A program made the translations under genes and the position numbers. From JAFLUQ01 sp964551215 (GTDB lineage Bacteria > Bacillota > Clostridia > UMGS1883), in assembly GCA_964551215.1 (NCBI GenBank), contig CAZKBV010000044.1:1-13177 (forward strand): a DNA stretch of 13,177 nucleotides. The letters run 5' to 3'. Below, piece by piece: positions 6,353 through 13,177 of the stretch. The notes under the pieces were generated by a model. That model saw only the letters and a program-made list of their open reading frames with translations, was not told where the DNA came from and ran no database searches. The first letter of the stretch is position 1. The number at the start of each line of letters is the position of its first letter.

Positions 6353-7225
6353 ATGCCTACAAAAGCCGGAAAAATCCTGCGGACGCTGTTCGTAGGTCTG
6401 GTGTATGTTCTGATTTATGAATCGGCGCAAATCGCGTCAGCCTATATAATAGGTTTGTCGGAGGCGTATTTCAAGGGAGAAAAGCTGACCATAACGGAAT
6501 TTTCCGCGCAATACGTTGTAGGCAACGCGTTTATCGCCACTCTTGCGGCAATGTCCGCCGCGGGAGTGATATACATACTGCTGAGTATTCTTCGGGAAAG
6601 ACCCCCTTCGGAGGATATTTCCCTTCGCCCCGTAAAACCCTCGGAAGCGATAATCGCCGTGACGCTGGCAATATTTCTCAGAATCGCCGTGGGAGTATAC
6701 ACCGAATTTTCCGAATACGTTCCCGCCCTTCGCGACTCCGTGGAAAACGTCCCTGACACGACCGCCGCAATGGACTCTCCCTTTAAAATTCTATTGGGGC
6801 TTTTCGCCGTATACATAGCCGCCCCCGTATTTGAGGAAATACTTTTTCGCGGCTTCGTGCAAGGCGAGTTCATGCGGGGGATGCCTGCGGCGGCGGCCAT
6901 AATCCTCAGCTCCCTTGTGTTCGCGGCGGCGCACGGGATACTGTTCCAATCGGTATTCACCTTTTTTGTGGGGCTGTGTATGGGGTACGCGTATTATAAA
7001 ACCGGCTCCCTCTTTACAAGCATAATAATACATATCGCCTTTAACTCCACAAGCGCGGTTCAGTTCCTTTTCGCGTTTATTTCCGACAGAGCGCTGATAA
7101 TTGTCGGAATTATCGCCCTTGCCGCCATCGCCGCGGATATTTTTCTTCTCAGCGGAAAAGGCTTCTCCTCCGCCGGTAATGACAAATATTTCCCCGGCGG
7201 CGATAACAACTCGAACCTTCTATAA
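6353..7225 (+). CDS. CPBP family (CAAX/Rce1-like) intramembrane metalloprotease
   Basis: This is a predicted polytopic membrane protein of 290 residues with the CPBP (Abi) domain in its C-terminal half. The putative catalytic residues are visible: EEILFR (Glu161, Glu162, Arg166), a histidine in FAAAHG (His194), and HIAFNS (His227, Asn231). Hydrophobic segments fall at about 8-34, 57-80, 97-115, 144-160, 177-195, 200-214, 222-240 and 246-266. The tail is hydrophilic, rich in Gly, Asn and Asp. Family members include Rce1 prenyl-protein proteases and bacterial bacteriocin-immunity or regulatory proteins. The substrate here is unknown, and no bacteriocin or peptide gene is nearby. The ribosome binding site AAAAGGA (6336-6342) precedes the ATG by ten bases. 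A terminator-like hairpin follows. Confidence 0.85.
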   Translation: MPTKAGKILRTLFVGLVYVLIYESAQIASAYIIGLSEAYFKGEKLTITEFSAQYVVGNAFIATLAAMSAAGVIYILLSILRERPPSEDISLRPVKPSEAIIAVTLAIFLRIAVGVYTEFSEYVPALRDSVENVPDTTAAMDSPFKILLGLFAVYIAAPVFEEILFRGFVQGEFMRGMPAAAAIILSSLVFAAAHGILFQSVFTFFVGLCMGYAYYKTGSLFTSIIIHIAFNSTSAVQFLFAFISDRALIIVGIIALAAIAADIFLLSGKGFSSAGNDKYFPGGDNNSNLL

Positions 7226-7248
7226 CTTTTTTAATAATATTTCGCCTT

Positions 7249-7283
7249 CCCTCCGCATAAATTTATGCAGGGGGAATTTTTTT
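7249..7283 (+). terminator. Rho-independent terminator after the CPBP protease gene
   Basis: The perfect palindrome GCATAAATTTATGC (7255-7268) is extended by CCCTC/GGGGG pairing (7249-7253 with 7270-7274, including a G-U pair, with one C/A mismatch between). It is followed by AATTTTTTT. It sits between the protease stop at 7225 and the next gene start at 7310. It also argues against starting the next gene at the ATG at 7265, which lies inside the hairpin. Confidence 0.7.
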
Positions 7284-7309
7284 GCCCCTTAATACACATC
7301 GGAAAGGTT

Positions 7310-8845
7310 ATGATTATATTGGACGCAAATATCAAAACAACTACCTTAGAGGTAAGCAGCCGCATATACAGCGGCGAAAATACCTGTTCGGCGGAATGTG
7401 ACCTTATCGTTCCCGACAATATGCCCGACATCCGCTCCGTGCTTCAAATCAGCGCAAGCTGCGCCACCTCCGCCTGCGACCCTCAAACCGACCGGATTCT
7501 TCTTACGGGGAACGTATTTTTCAACATACTTTACGTCTCCGACCTTCCGGGGCGGGAAGTGCGTTCCATAAACGCCAAGGCGGTATTTTCAAATATTTTT
7601 TCCTCCCCTGGCGTTAGGGACGACATGACCGTATTTTCCTCCGCAACGGTTTCGGCGGCGTCATACAAATTGGCAAACTGCCGCAAGCTTTCCGTCCACG
7701 GGGACGTGCGGGGGACGGTGAATGTATACTCCAACTCCTCCCTCACCCTCCCCACACAGATAGAAGGGGCGGAAGTAAAAACCGTACCCCTCAGCTGCAG
7801 CGTAATAAAGGCCGTCGGCTCCGCTCAGGAATCCATCACCGACAGCTTCGAGCTTCCCCCTTCAAAGCCGTCGGCGGTTCAGATTCTGCGGGACGAGGTT
7901 AAAATCACCGACAAGGCCGTAAAGGTGATACATAACAAAGCGATAATCAAAGGGACGGCCTGCGTCAGCGTGCTTTACAGCGGCGAAAGCGGAATCGAGC
8001 AGGCCAAAACGGACATTCCCTTTACAAAGGTGGTAAGCGTGGACGGTCTTGAGGAAAACATGGACGTAAGCTTCACAATTGATATTCAGGGCTGGGAAAC
8101 TAAGCTGACGGCGGCGGAAAACGGAGAAAACCGCGTTATAGACGTTGAAACCATGCTTTATTTCCATGTTGCCGGACGGGTATGCACATACGTCGAGGCC
8201 ATTGCCGACGCGTATTTTCCCGGCAAGGGATTGAAATGCGTCTTAGCTGACGTTACGCCCTCTCCCGCGGAAAAGGCGGAGCTTGAAGAATGTGGCGTAA
8301 AGGGCGTAATAAAGTTGCCGCCCGCGTCCGGAGAAATCGAATCCATATACGACATCAAGGGCTTTCCTGGAGAAGTGAAGGTTTCCCGCCGCGAGGGAGA
8401 CATTGTTATGGAGGCCTTCGTGACGGTCAGCGTGCTTTACAAAACCAACAATCCCGAGGAACGGACGGCAAGCTATTCCTACAATGTGGAATATTCCCAC
8501 AGCATAAGCGGCGAAAAATATTCCGCCCTGCCGTCTGTAAAGGCGGAACTTAAGCATATGAGCTGCAGCGTCGGCGGCGGAAATTCCATTGACGTTCGGG
8601 GGCTTATGTATCTTACTCTCACCCCTAACCGCGCCGAAAGTGAAACCGTTGTGACCTCGGCGGAAATCACGGACGAGGAAAAGTCGACCGCGCCGTCCGT
8701 GCTTATAAGCTATATCACTTCGGACAAATCCCTTTGGGACATTGCCAAGGGCTATAACATAAGCCCGTCGAAGCTCATGGCCGCTAACGGGATAAATACC
8801 GAGGATGAACTGAAAGGAAGGCAGGCTTTGGTAATTCCGAGGTAA
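7310..8845 (+). CDS. SPOCS (DUF3794)/LysM protein, SipL-like spore coat morphogenetic protein
   Basis: The 511-residue protein contains several copies of the SPOCS (DUF3794) fold. The first begins around CDLIVPDNMPDIRSVLQ (about 30-46), a second centres near VSVLYSGESGIEQAK with DIPFTKVV, and a third around VSVLYKTNNPEERTAS. A LysM domain ends it (about 463-511, with SLWDIAKGYNIS and LMAANGI). This order and length match SipL of Clostridioides difficile, which binds SpoIVA through its C-terminal LysM domain and is needed to localise the coat around the forespore. Orthology is inferred from architecture only. I choose ATG 7310, just after GGAAAGG (7301-7307). The spacing is tight, so TTG 7319 is possible, while ATG 7265 lies in a terminator. 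Sporulation promoter elements were not clearly recognisable. It appears to be a single-gene unit. Confidence 0.82.
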   Translation: MIILDANIKTTTLEVSSRIYSGENTCSAECDLIVPDNMPDIRSVLQISASCATSACDPQTDRILLTGNVFFNILYVSDLPGREVRSINAKAVFSNIFSSPGVRDDMTVFSSATVSAASYKLANCRKLSVHGDVRGTVNVYSNSSLTLPTQIEGAEVKTVPLSCSVIKAVGSAQESITDSFELPPSKPSAVQILRDEVKITDKAVKVIHNKAIIKGTACVSVLYSGESGIEQAKTDIPFTKVVSVDGLEENMDVSFTIDIQGWETKLTAAENGENRVIDVETMLYFHVAGRVCTYVEAIADAYFPGKGLKCVLADVTPSPAEKAELEECGVKGVIKLPPASGEIESIYDIKGFPGEVKVSRREGDIVMEAFVTVSVLYKTNNPEERTASYSYNVEYSHSISGEKYSALPSVKAELKHMSCSVGGGNSIDVRGLMYLTLTPNRAESETVVTSAEITDEEKSTAPSVLISYITSDKSLWDIAKGYNISPSKLMAANGINTEDELKGRQALVIPR

Positions 8846-8911
8846 TAAAATATCCCCGTACCGTAAGGATGGATATCTTCCGCCAAGCGGCAAAAGTAAA
8901 TATTGCGAAAA

Positions 8912-8957
8912 AACGGAGCCGCGAAAAACAGACTTGCTTGTTTTTCGCGGCTCCGTT
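8912..8957. terminator. Bidirectional terminator between converging genes
   Basis: AACGGAGCCGCGAAAAACA (8912-8930) pairs perfectly over 19 bp with 8939-8957 around an eight-base loop. The arms contain A5/T5 tracts and T-rich sequence follows on the + strand (GAATTTCTTT). It lies in the 148-base gap between the SipL-like gene (+) and the DUF362 gene (-), so it probably ends transcription from both sides. Confidence 0.75.
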
Positions 8958-8993
8958 GAATTTCTTTAAGTATTATCCGAAAGTATTTAATCG

Positions 8994-10145
8994 CTATTTT
9001 AAAATTTTCACCATAAATCGGTTTAAAATCGGGCGGTAAATTTTCATTGCCCCTTTTGGGCAAAGCTCCTGACAGCAAAAGCATTTTATACATTTTTCCC
9101 GATCGATAACCGGAAGGCGGTTTTTCATCTCTATTGCCTTTGGCGGGCAAAGCCTTGCGCACTCGCCGCAGCCAACGCAGATTTTCGCGTCCGGCTTGGG
9201 GCGGCCTGACAAGGCGTTTTTTAAGGCTCCGTTAAGCGCCGGAGGCAAACGGAGCAGTTTTAAAAGGTTAAAATGGCTTTTTGGCTTGACAAAATCCTTT
9301 ATTGCGAAGCTGTTTAAATCGCCGCCCCTGACGTCGAGCTTCTCCGGCGAGGAGCATACCAGCCCCTTGCGGACAGCGATCCTAATGGTCGGCACCTCGT
9401 CGGGGGCATAGCCTATAACGCCGCACGCCGCCATGTCCAACGCGTGGCCGTTTTCCGAGGCCATAACAAGCCCTATATGCCTTTTAACTCCGTTTGTGGG
9501 GCCGTCGCCCTCCATTCCCCACACGGCGTCCATTATGGAAAGCCCCGGACGGACACATTCGTAAAGCTCCGTCAGCATTTCGCAGAAAAGCTCCCTGTCG
9601 TCCAGACGGAAATGCATCTCCGCCTTATACGTGCCTGGAATTACGCCGAACATATTTTTTACCGCCCCTGTATAGGCGGTCATTGCGTGGGTTTTCAGCT
9701 TTGAAAGGGAAATAACAAAGTCCGCGTTGACGATTGGGTTAATGACGGGGAAGCTCCTTATAACCTTCCCTTGGGGGTAACTGACATCGGAAAAGGAGGT
9801 GTCGTAATTCAGCGAGGCTCCGGTGCCTTTTACGGCCTCAACCGCTCCGCAGGAGGAATACAGCCCCTTCAGCACGGCGGCGTTATACGGCCCGCCGGGG
9901 CTTTCCGCCACGGTGACGACGCCTCCGGCGGATTCCACCAGCTTTATAACCCCGTGAAGCACCTTCGGATGAACCGTGGCGGCTTCGTCGGGGCTTCGGC
10001 GGGAAACAAAGTTAGGCTTAATTGTCACCCTCATTCCGGGGCGGATAAATTTTTCAATCCCGCCCAGCGCGTCAACCGCCGCTTTTACGGCTTCCTCCGC
10101 CCCTTCGTAGGTTTCGCATTTCACTAATGACACCGTGTTATTCAT
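8994..10145 (-). CDS. DUF362 domain protein with C-terminal two-cluster ferredoxin domain
   Basis: This 383-residue protein has an N-terminal DUF362 domain (about 1-300; visible stretches VTIKPNFVS, SLSKLKTHAMTAYTGAVKNMFG and MDAVWGMEGDGPTNG). A 2x[4Fe-4S] ferredoxin-like domain occupies the last 60 or so residues, with CVGCGECARLCPPKAIEM and CIKCFCCQELCPKGAM, each a CxxCxxCxxxCP motif. DUF362 proteins of this build are common in anaerobes. The biochemical role is not established and I do not assign one beyond probable electron transfer. The start is ATG 10145, seven bases after GGAG within GGGAG (10153-10157); the TTG directly upstream is less likely. It follows ilvE by 28 bases, so the two are probably one transcript. 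It ends at the shared terminator 8912-8957. Confidence 0.85.
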   Translation of the reverse strand: MNNTVSLVKCETYEGAEEAVKAAVDALGGIEKFIRPGMRVTIKPNFVSRRSPDEAATVHPKVLHGVIKLVESAGGVVTVAESPGGPYNAAVLKGLYSSCGAVEAVKGTGASLNYDTSFSDVSYPQGKVIRSFPVINPIVNADFVISLSKLKTHAMTAYTGAVKNMFGVIPGTYKAEMHFRLDDRELFCEMLTELYECVRPGLSIMDAVWGMEGDGPTNGVKRHIGLVMASENGHALDMAACGVIGYAPDEVPTIRIAVRKGLVCSSPEKLDVRGGDLNSFAIKDFVKPKSHFNLLKLLRLPPALNGALKNALSGRPKPDAKICVGCGECARLCPPKAIEMKNRLPVIDREKCIKCFCCQELCPKGAMKIYRPILNRFMVKILK

Positions 10146-10173
10146 CAAATTTCTCCCGCCATATTAATACGAA

Positions 10174-11241
10174 TCACTTTAGGGGGCTTGTCCAGCCCAT
10201 GTCGTCGGGGAGCTTGCCCCACTGGATACCCGTGATGGTATCGTAAAGACGCCGGGTAACGGGGCCGATTTCTCCGTTATTGATATACGCCACCTCATCC
10301 TCGTAGCGAAGCTCGCCTACGGGAGAGATAACGGCGGCGGTGCCTGTACCGAACACTTCCTCAAGCTTGCCTTCCTTCGCGGCGGCCATAACGTCCGCAA
10401 TGGGGAGACGATCCTCCCTAACCTCATAGCCCCACTTCTTAAGCAGCTCTATGCACGACATTCTTGTAACTCCGGGGAGAACTGTTCCGACGGTGGGGGC
10501 GGTGTATACCTTGCCGTCTATTTTAAAGAAGCAGTTCATCGAGCCGACTTCCTCAACATACTTATGCTCCACGCCGTCCAGCCAGAGAGTCTGCTCATAG
10601 CCGAGGTCGTGGGCCTTCACTTGGGAAATAAGGGAGGCGGCGTAGTTTCCGCCGCACTTTGTAAAGCCCGTACCGCCGGGGCAGGCGCGTGTATATTCGT
10701 CCTCAACGAAAATCTTTACGGGATTTATCCCTGTGGAATAATAGGCTCCCACGGGGGAACAGATTATCATAAACTTGTGAGTCTTGGATGTACGCACGCC
10801 GAGATGCGCTTCGGTCGCGAATACGAAGGGGCGGATGTAAAGGGAGGTTCCCTCGCTGTGAGGAACCCAGTCCTCGTCAACCTTGACAATTGCCTTTACA
10901 GCCTCCACAAAATCCTCAACGGGAAGCGTTGGCAGGCACATACGTTTGTTTGTGTTTATCATGCGCTGGGCGTTCTTTTCCGGACGGAAAAGCTGAACGC
11001 TTCCGTCGGCAAGGCGGTATGCCTTCATGCCCTCAAAGGCCTCCATTGCGTAATGGAACACCATTGCGGCGGGGTCGATGCTTATGGGGCTGTATGGAAC
11101 GATACGGGCGTCGTGCCAGCCAATGCCCTCAGTGTGGTCAATGATAAGCATATGGTCGGTATAGTACACTCCGAAGCCGAGCTTGCTTTCGTCCGCAGGC
11201 TTAACCTTCGGAGACGTTGTTTTTGTTACTTTGATTTCCAT
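10174..11241 (-). CDS. ilvE: Branched-chain amino acid aminotransferase (PLP fold type IV)
   Basis: This enzyme catalyses the reversible transfer of the amino group between glutamate/2-oxoglutarate and leucine, isoleucine or valine and their 2-oxo acids, in the cytoplasm. The 355-residue length and the sequence fit the longer (BCAT type 2) branch. Visible features are the motif FHYAMEAFEGMKAYR (62-76), RMCLPTLP (100-107), YIRPFVFATEAHLGV (135-149), the PLP-binding Lys195 in GFTKCGGNYAAS, EEVGSMNCFF (230-239) and LPGVTRMS for phosphate binding. The ATG at 11241 lies eight bases after AAAGGAAG (11250-11257). A leader of about 200 bases with strong secondary structure lies upstream, but it lacks a T-box signature. 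DUF362 follows closely. Confidence 0.95.
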   Translation of the reverse strand: MEIKVTKTTSPKVKPADESKLGFGVYYTDHMLIIDHTEGIGWHDARIVPYSPISIDPAAMVFHYAMEAFEGMKAYRLADGSVQLFRPEKNAQRMINTNKRMCLPTLPVEDFVEAVKAIVKVDEDWVPHSEGTSLYIRPFVFATEAHLGVRTSKTHKFMIICSPVGAYYSTGINPVKIFVEDEYTRACPGGTGFTKCGGNYAASLISQVKAHDLGYEQTLWLDGVEHKYVEEVGSMNCFFKIDGKVYTAPTVGTVLPGVTRMSCIELLKKWGYEVREDRLPIADVMAAAKEGKLEEVFGTGTAAVISPVGELRYEDEVAYINNGEIGPVTRRLYDTITGIQWGKLPDDMGWTSPLK

Positions 11242-11558
11242 GATATGTACTTCCTTTCACGGTTAAAATTCATAGGGAAGCTATGATTAATTCTAAGCCG
11301 TTGTTTGGCGAGAAAATTTTCCGTAGCAAGGCAAAAAGCGCATGAATACTTGCGTATTCCGAGATTTTTAACGCGGCTGTGGGGAAATTTGCCTTCAAGC
11401 ATCGGCTTAAGCCGTCAGGCGTGAATTATTCACAGGTTCCATGTTTCTATTATGCACCTTTTTTGTAAAAAAATCCAGTACTTTTTAATAAAAAGCAAAA
11501 ACAATTAAAAATTTTTGCCGTGTTTGAAAAAAATATTAAATTTATTTATAAAAAGGGC
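11242..11558 (-). other. Intergenic region holding the structured ilvE leader and an AT-rich stretch
   Basis: No convincing gene lies in these roughly 320 bases. The part nearest ilvE (11284-11433) is GC-richer and structured. Read on the - strand it has GTGAAT-T-ATTCAC (11421-11433), the 12-bp palindrome CGGCTTAAGCCG (11403-11414), a hairpin GAATAC-GCAA-GTATTC with a GNRA-type loop (forward positions 11347-11362) inside flanking A-rich/T-rich arms, and a closing CGGCTTAG near 11293-11300 that mirrors the first CGGCTTA. I found no T-box consensus (AGGGTGGNACCGCG). From 11434 to 11558 the sequence is AT-rich with A/T tracts and should contain the ilvE promoter. CATAAT (11449-11454 on the - strand) is a possible -10 without a good -35. 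Confidence 0.5.
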
Positions 11559-11587
11559 TTGCAATTTTGCCTCGGCTATGCTATAAT
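11559..11587 (+). promoter_or_regulatory. Sigma-A-type promoter for rpmE
   Basis: TTGCAA (11559-11564), a 17-base spacer and a perfect TATAAT (11582-11587) preceded by TGC form an extended -10. Transcription would begin near 11593-11595, giving a leader of about 50 bases before rpmE. That leader contains the palindrome ACAAAGCTTTGT (11604-11615). Confidence 0.8.
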
Positions 11588-11642
11588 AACTTTGTTTTGA
11601 ATGACAAAGCTTTGTTATTTTATCCGAAAGAGGTGAATATCC

Positions 11643-11849
11643 ATGAAAGAGGGAATACATCCCGCTTACAAGCAGACAGTGATCAGGTGTGCTTGCGGCA
11701 ACGTTATTGAAACCGGCTCCACAAAGGAGAATATAAACGTTGAAATCTGTTCAAAATGCCATCCCTTTTATACCGGCAAGCAGAAGCTTGTTGATACGGG
11801 CGGACGCGTTGAAAAGTTCAGAAAGAAATTCAATCTGGAAAGCAAGTAA
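11643..11849 (+). CDS. rpmE: 50S ribosomal protein L31 (zinc-binding type)
   Basis: This 68-residue large-subunit ribosomal protein opens MKEGIHPAYK, with the L31 body ending in TGGRVEKFRKKF. Four cysteines are present: CAC (Cys16, Cys18) and CSKC (Cys36, Cys39). They mark the zinc-containing C+ form rather than the cysteine-less paralogue induced under zinc starvation. The ribosome binding site AAAGAGGTG (11627-11635) lies seven bases before the ATG. It has its own near-consensus promoter and terminator, so it is a single-gene unit, as is common for rpmE in Firmicutes. Confidence 0.97.
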   Translation: MKEGIHPAYKQTVIRCACGNVIETGSTKENINVEICSKCHPFYTGKQKLVDTGGRVEKFRKKFNLESK

Positions 11850-11856
11850 TATTATG

Positions 11857-11887
11857 GGCCGATGCTGAGCGTCGGCCTTTTGCTTTT
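11857..11887 (+). terminator. Rho-independent terminator after rpmE
   Basis: GGCCGATGC pairs with GCGTCGGCC (11857-11865 with 11869-11877) over nine base pairs including one wobble, around a TGA loop. TTTTGCTTTT follows, with another T-run a few bases later. It begins eight bases after the rpmE stop. Confidence 0.85.
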
Positions 11888-11905
11888 CCTTTTTTTATGT
11901 TAGCG

Positions 11906-11935
11906 TTGACTATCGGCGGCGGATTGGTATATACT
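11906..11935 (+). promoter_or_regulatory. Probable promoter of the CDF transporter gene
   Basis: TTGACT (11906-11911) and TATACT (11930-11935) are separated by 18 bases, about 30 bases ahead of the transporter start at 11965. The 10-bp palindrome TACTATAGTA (11932-11941) overlaps the -10 region and could be an operator, although it matches no metal-regulator site that I recognise. Confidence 0.6.
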
Positions 11936-11964
11936 ATAGTAAACCGAAAAAAGAGGTATTTGCT

Positions 11965-13131
11965 ATGGTAGGCTTACTTATTAAAAAATTCGTTCCGAAT
12001 CGGGAAAATGTCACCGACCCCAAGGTGCGCCGCGGGTACGGCTTTATTTGCAGTATGTGCGGAATCGCCATAAATCTTTTGCTGTTCGCGGGAAAGCTCA
12101 CCGTCGGGATTTTAAGCTCGGCGGTATCCGTAACCGCGGACGCGTTTAACAATCTCAGCGACGCCGGCAGCAGCATTGTTACGCTTATAGGTTTCCGGCT
12201 GGCGGCGCAGGCTCCGGACAGGGACCATCCCTACGGCCACGGAAGAATCGAATACATTGCGGCAATGATTGTTTCCGGAGTTATTATCCTTATGGGCGTG
12301 GAGCTTCTGAAAGAGGGCGCGGAAAAGATATTCAATCCCTCCCCCGCTTCCTCGGGAGCCGTCACGATTTGGGTTCTGGCGGTTTCCATACTTTTTAAGC
12401 TTTACATGGCGTATTACAACCAAAAGTACGGCAAAATGATATCCTCCGGCGCGATGGAAGCCGTCGCTCTTGACAGCGTAAGCGACTGCTTCGCCACCGG
12501 AGCGGTTCTCGTCTGTTCGGTGATAAACATCATTACCGGCATAAGCCTTGACGGCTGGGCGGCGGCGCTGGTTTCCGTTTTGATAATCACCGCCGGAATA
12601 AAGTCCTTTAAGGAAACCGTAGGCCCTCTGCTGGGAAGAGCGCCCGAAAGGGAATTTATAAAAAGCATAGAGGATATTGTTCTGGCACACAGCGAAGCCC
12701 ACGGCATACACGACCTTGCCGTTCACGATTACGGCCCCGGGCGCGTCATGGTATCCCTTCATGTTGAGGTGGACGGGCGGGAAGATATATTCGAGCTTCA
12801 CGACGCTGTAGACGCCATTGAGCGGGAAATAACTCAAAAGCTGGGCTGCGAAGCCGTAATACACATGGATCCCATCGCCCTTGACGATGGACGCACGGTA
12901 ACAATGAAGGGCGAATTGGAGCGTCTGATACACGAAAATATCGACAAAAGCATTACCGTCCATGACTTCCGCATAGTTCCGGGCGCGCGGCGCACCACCG
13001 TTATCTTCGACAGCGCGGTTCCGGCGGAGCTGAGCGCACGCTCGGCTGAAATAAAACGCCGGATCGAACAGCTCGTTGAGGACAATTTCGCGAACTGCAC
13101 GCCCGTAACAAAAATAGATATTCAAATATAA
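11965..13131 (+). CDS. Cation diffusion facilitator (CDF) family metal exporter
   Basis: This is a proton-coupled divalent-metal efflux protein of the cytoplasmic membrane. The 388-residue protein has about six membrane helices in residues 25-215 and then a cytoplasmic domain (about 225-300, with HDYGPGRVMVSLHVEVDG) of the metal-sensing dimerisation type. A C-terminal extension of roughly 85 residues follows. The transport-site motifs are FNNLSD (Asn62, Asp66) in the second helix and LDSVSD (Asp170, Asp174) in the fifth, with HPYGHGRIE (88-96) between. N-x3-D plus D-x3-D resembles the manganese/iron-type members (YeaB/MntE-like) rather than the D-D/H-D zinc type, but the metal is an inference. 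The ribosome binding site AAAGAGG (about 11950-11956) precedes the ATG. Repeat copy C begins inside its TAA stop codon. Confidence 0.9.
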   Translation: MVGLLIKKFVPNRENVTDPKVRRGYGFICSMCGIAINLLLFAGKLTVGILSSAVSVTADAFNNLSDAGSSIVTLIGFRLAAQAPDRDHPYGHGRIEYIAAMIVSGVIILMGVELLKEGAEKIFNPSPASSGAVTIWVLAVSILFKLYMAYYNQKYGKMISSGAMEAVALDSVSDCFATGAVLVCSVINIITGISLDGWAAALVSVLIITAGIKSFKETVGPLLGRAPEREFIKSIEDIVLAHSEAHGIHDLAVHDYGPGRVMVSLHVEVDGREDIFELHDAVDAIEREITQKLGCEAVIHMDPIALDDGRTVTMKGELERLIHENIDKSITVHDFRIVPGARRTTVIFDSAVPAELSARSAEIKRRIEQLVEDNFANCTPVTKIDIQI

Positions 13132-13177
13132 CCTAAGCGCAGATGTCCCCCGCCTCTAAGGCGGCGGGTTCCATTTC
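13130..13177 (+). repeat. Hairpin repeat, copy C (right edge)
   Basis: AACCTAAGCGCAGATG, the hairpin core CCGCC-TCTAA-GGCGG and the tail GGTTCCATTTC match copy B (4212) apart from single-base changes, and copy A read on the other strand. It begins within the stop codon of the CDF gene and runs off the window, so the distal part of the element is not visible. Confidence 0.8.

Noticed and set aside
11262..11460. T-box riboswitch upstream of ilvE
   Set aside because: The conserved AGGGTGGNACCGCG element is absent on the ilvE strand. The CGCGGCTGTGGGG stretch at 11372 is not a match in either direction.
12112..13125. Long - strand frame opposite the CDF gene (337 codons)
   Set aside because: It is a shadow of the CDF coding sequence, with a composition typical of antisense translation and no domain.

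Overview
The window looks like chromosomal DNA from an anaerobic, spore-forming member of the Clostridia (an Oscillospirales-like Firmicute is my best guess, from memory of similar gene content and repeats). The grounds are a complete six-subunit Rnf complex in the clostridial order C-D-G-E-A-B, a SPOCS (DUF3794)/LysM protein of the SipL spore-coat type, a zinc-type ribosomal protein L31, strong AGGAGG-like ribosome binding sites and moderate GC content with AT-rich promoters. No tRNA, rRNA, CRISPR array, transposase or phage gene is visible.

Layout. Positions 90-5236 hold rnfC, rnfD, rnfG, rnfE, rnfA and rnfB, all on the + strand. The first five are tightly packed, with overlapping or nearly touching ends. 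rnfB is set apart by 285 bases containing a composite hairpin repeat. Next on the + strand come an L-lactate dehydrogenase (5356-6330), a CPBP-family intramembrane protease (6353-7225), a terminator, and the SipL-like SPOCS/LysM protein (7310-8845). A 19-bp perfect hairpin at 8912-8957 separates this gene from two converging - strand genes: a DUF362 protein with a C-terminal two-cluster ferredoxin domain (8994-10145) and, upstream of it, a branched-chain amino acid aminotransferase (ilvE, 10174-11241). ilvE has a long structured leader with no T-box signature. Beyond a divergent intergenic region, rpmE (L31, 11643-11849) has a near-consensus sigma-A promoter and a terminator. A CDF-family cation exporter (11965-13131) closes the window.

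How the genes fit together. Rnf couples electron transfer between reduced ferredoxin and NAD+ to ion transport across the membrane. Lactate dehydrogenase directly downstream interconverts NADH plus pyruvate and NAD+ plus lactate, so the two share the NADH pool. ilvE performs branched-chain amino acid transamination and is followed closely by the DUF362-ferredoxin gene. The other genes are housekeeping or sporulation functions with no obvious link to these.

The least ordinary feature is a family of short GC-rich hairpin repeats starting AACCTAAGCGC. One inverted copy lies at the left edge (1-50), one composite copy between rnfA and rnfB (4212-4380, flanked by a 10-11 bp direct repeat resembling a target-site duplication), one diverged copy after rnfB (5244-5321), and one at the right edge (13130-13177). 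That both window edges fall in this repeat may mean the sequence is a contig that ended at repeats. I saw no convincing new multi-gene system. The repeats and the ilvE leader are the parts most worth a second look.
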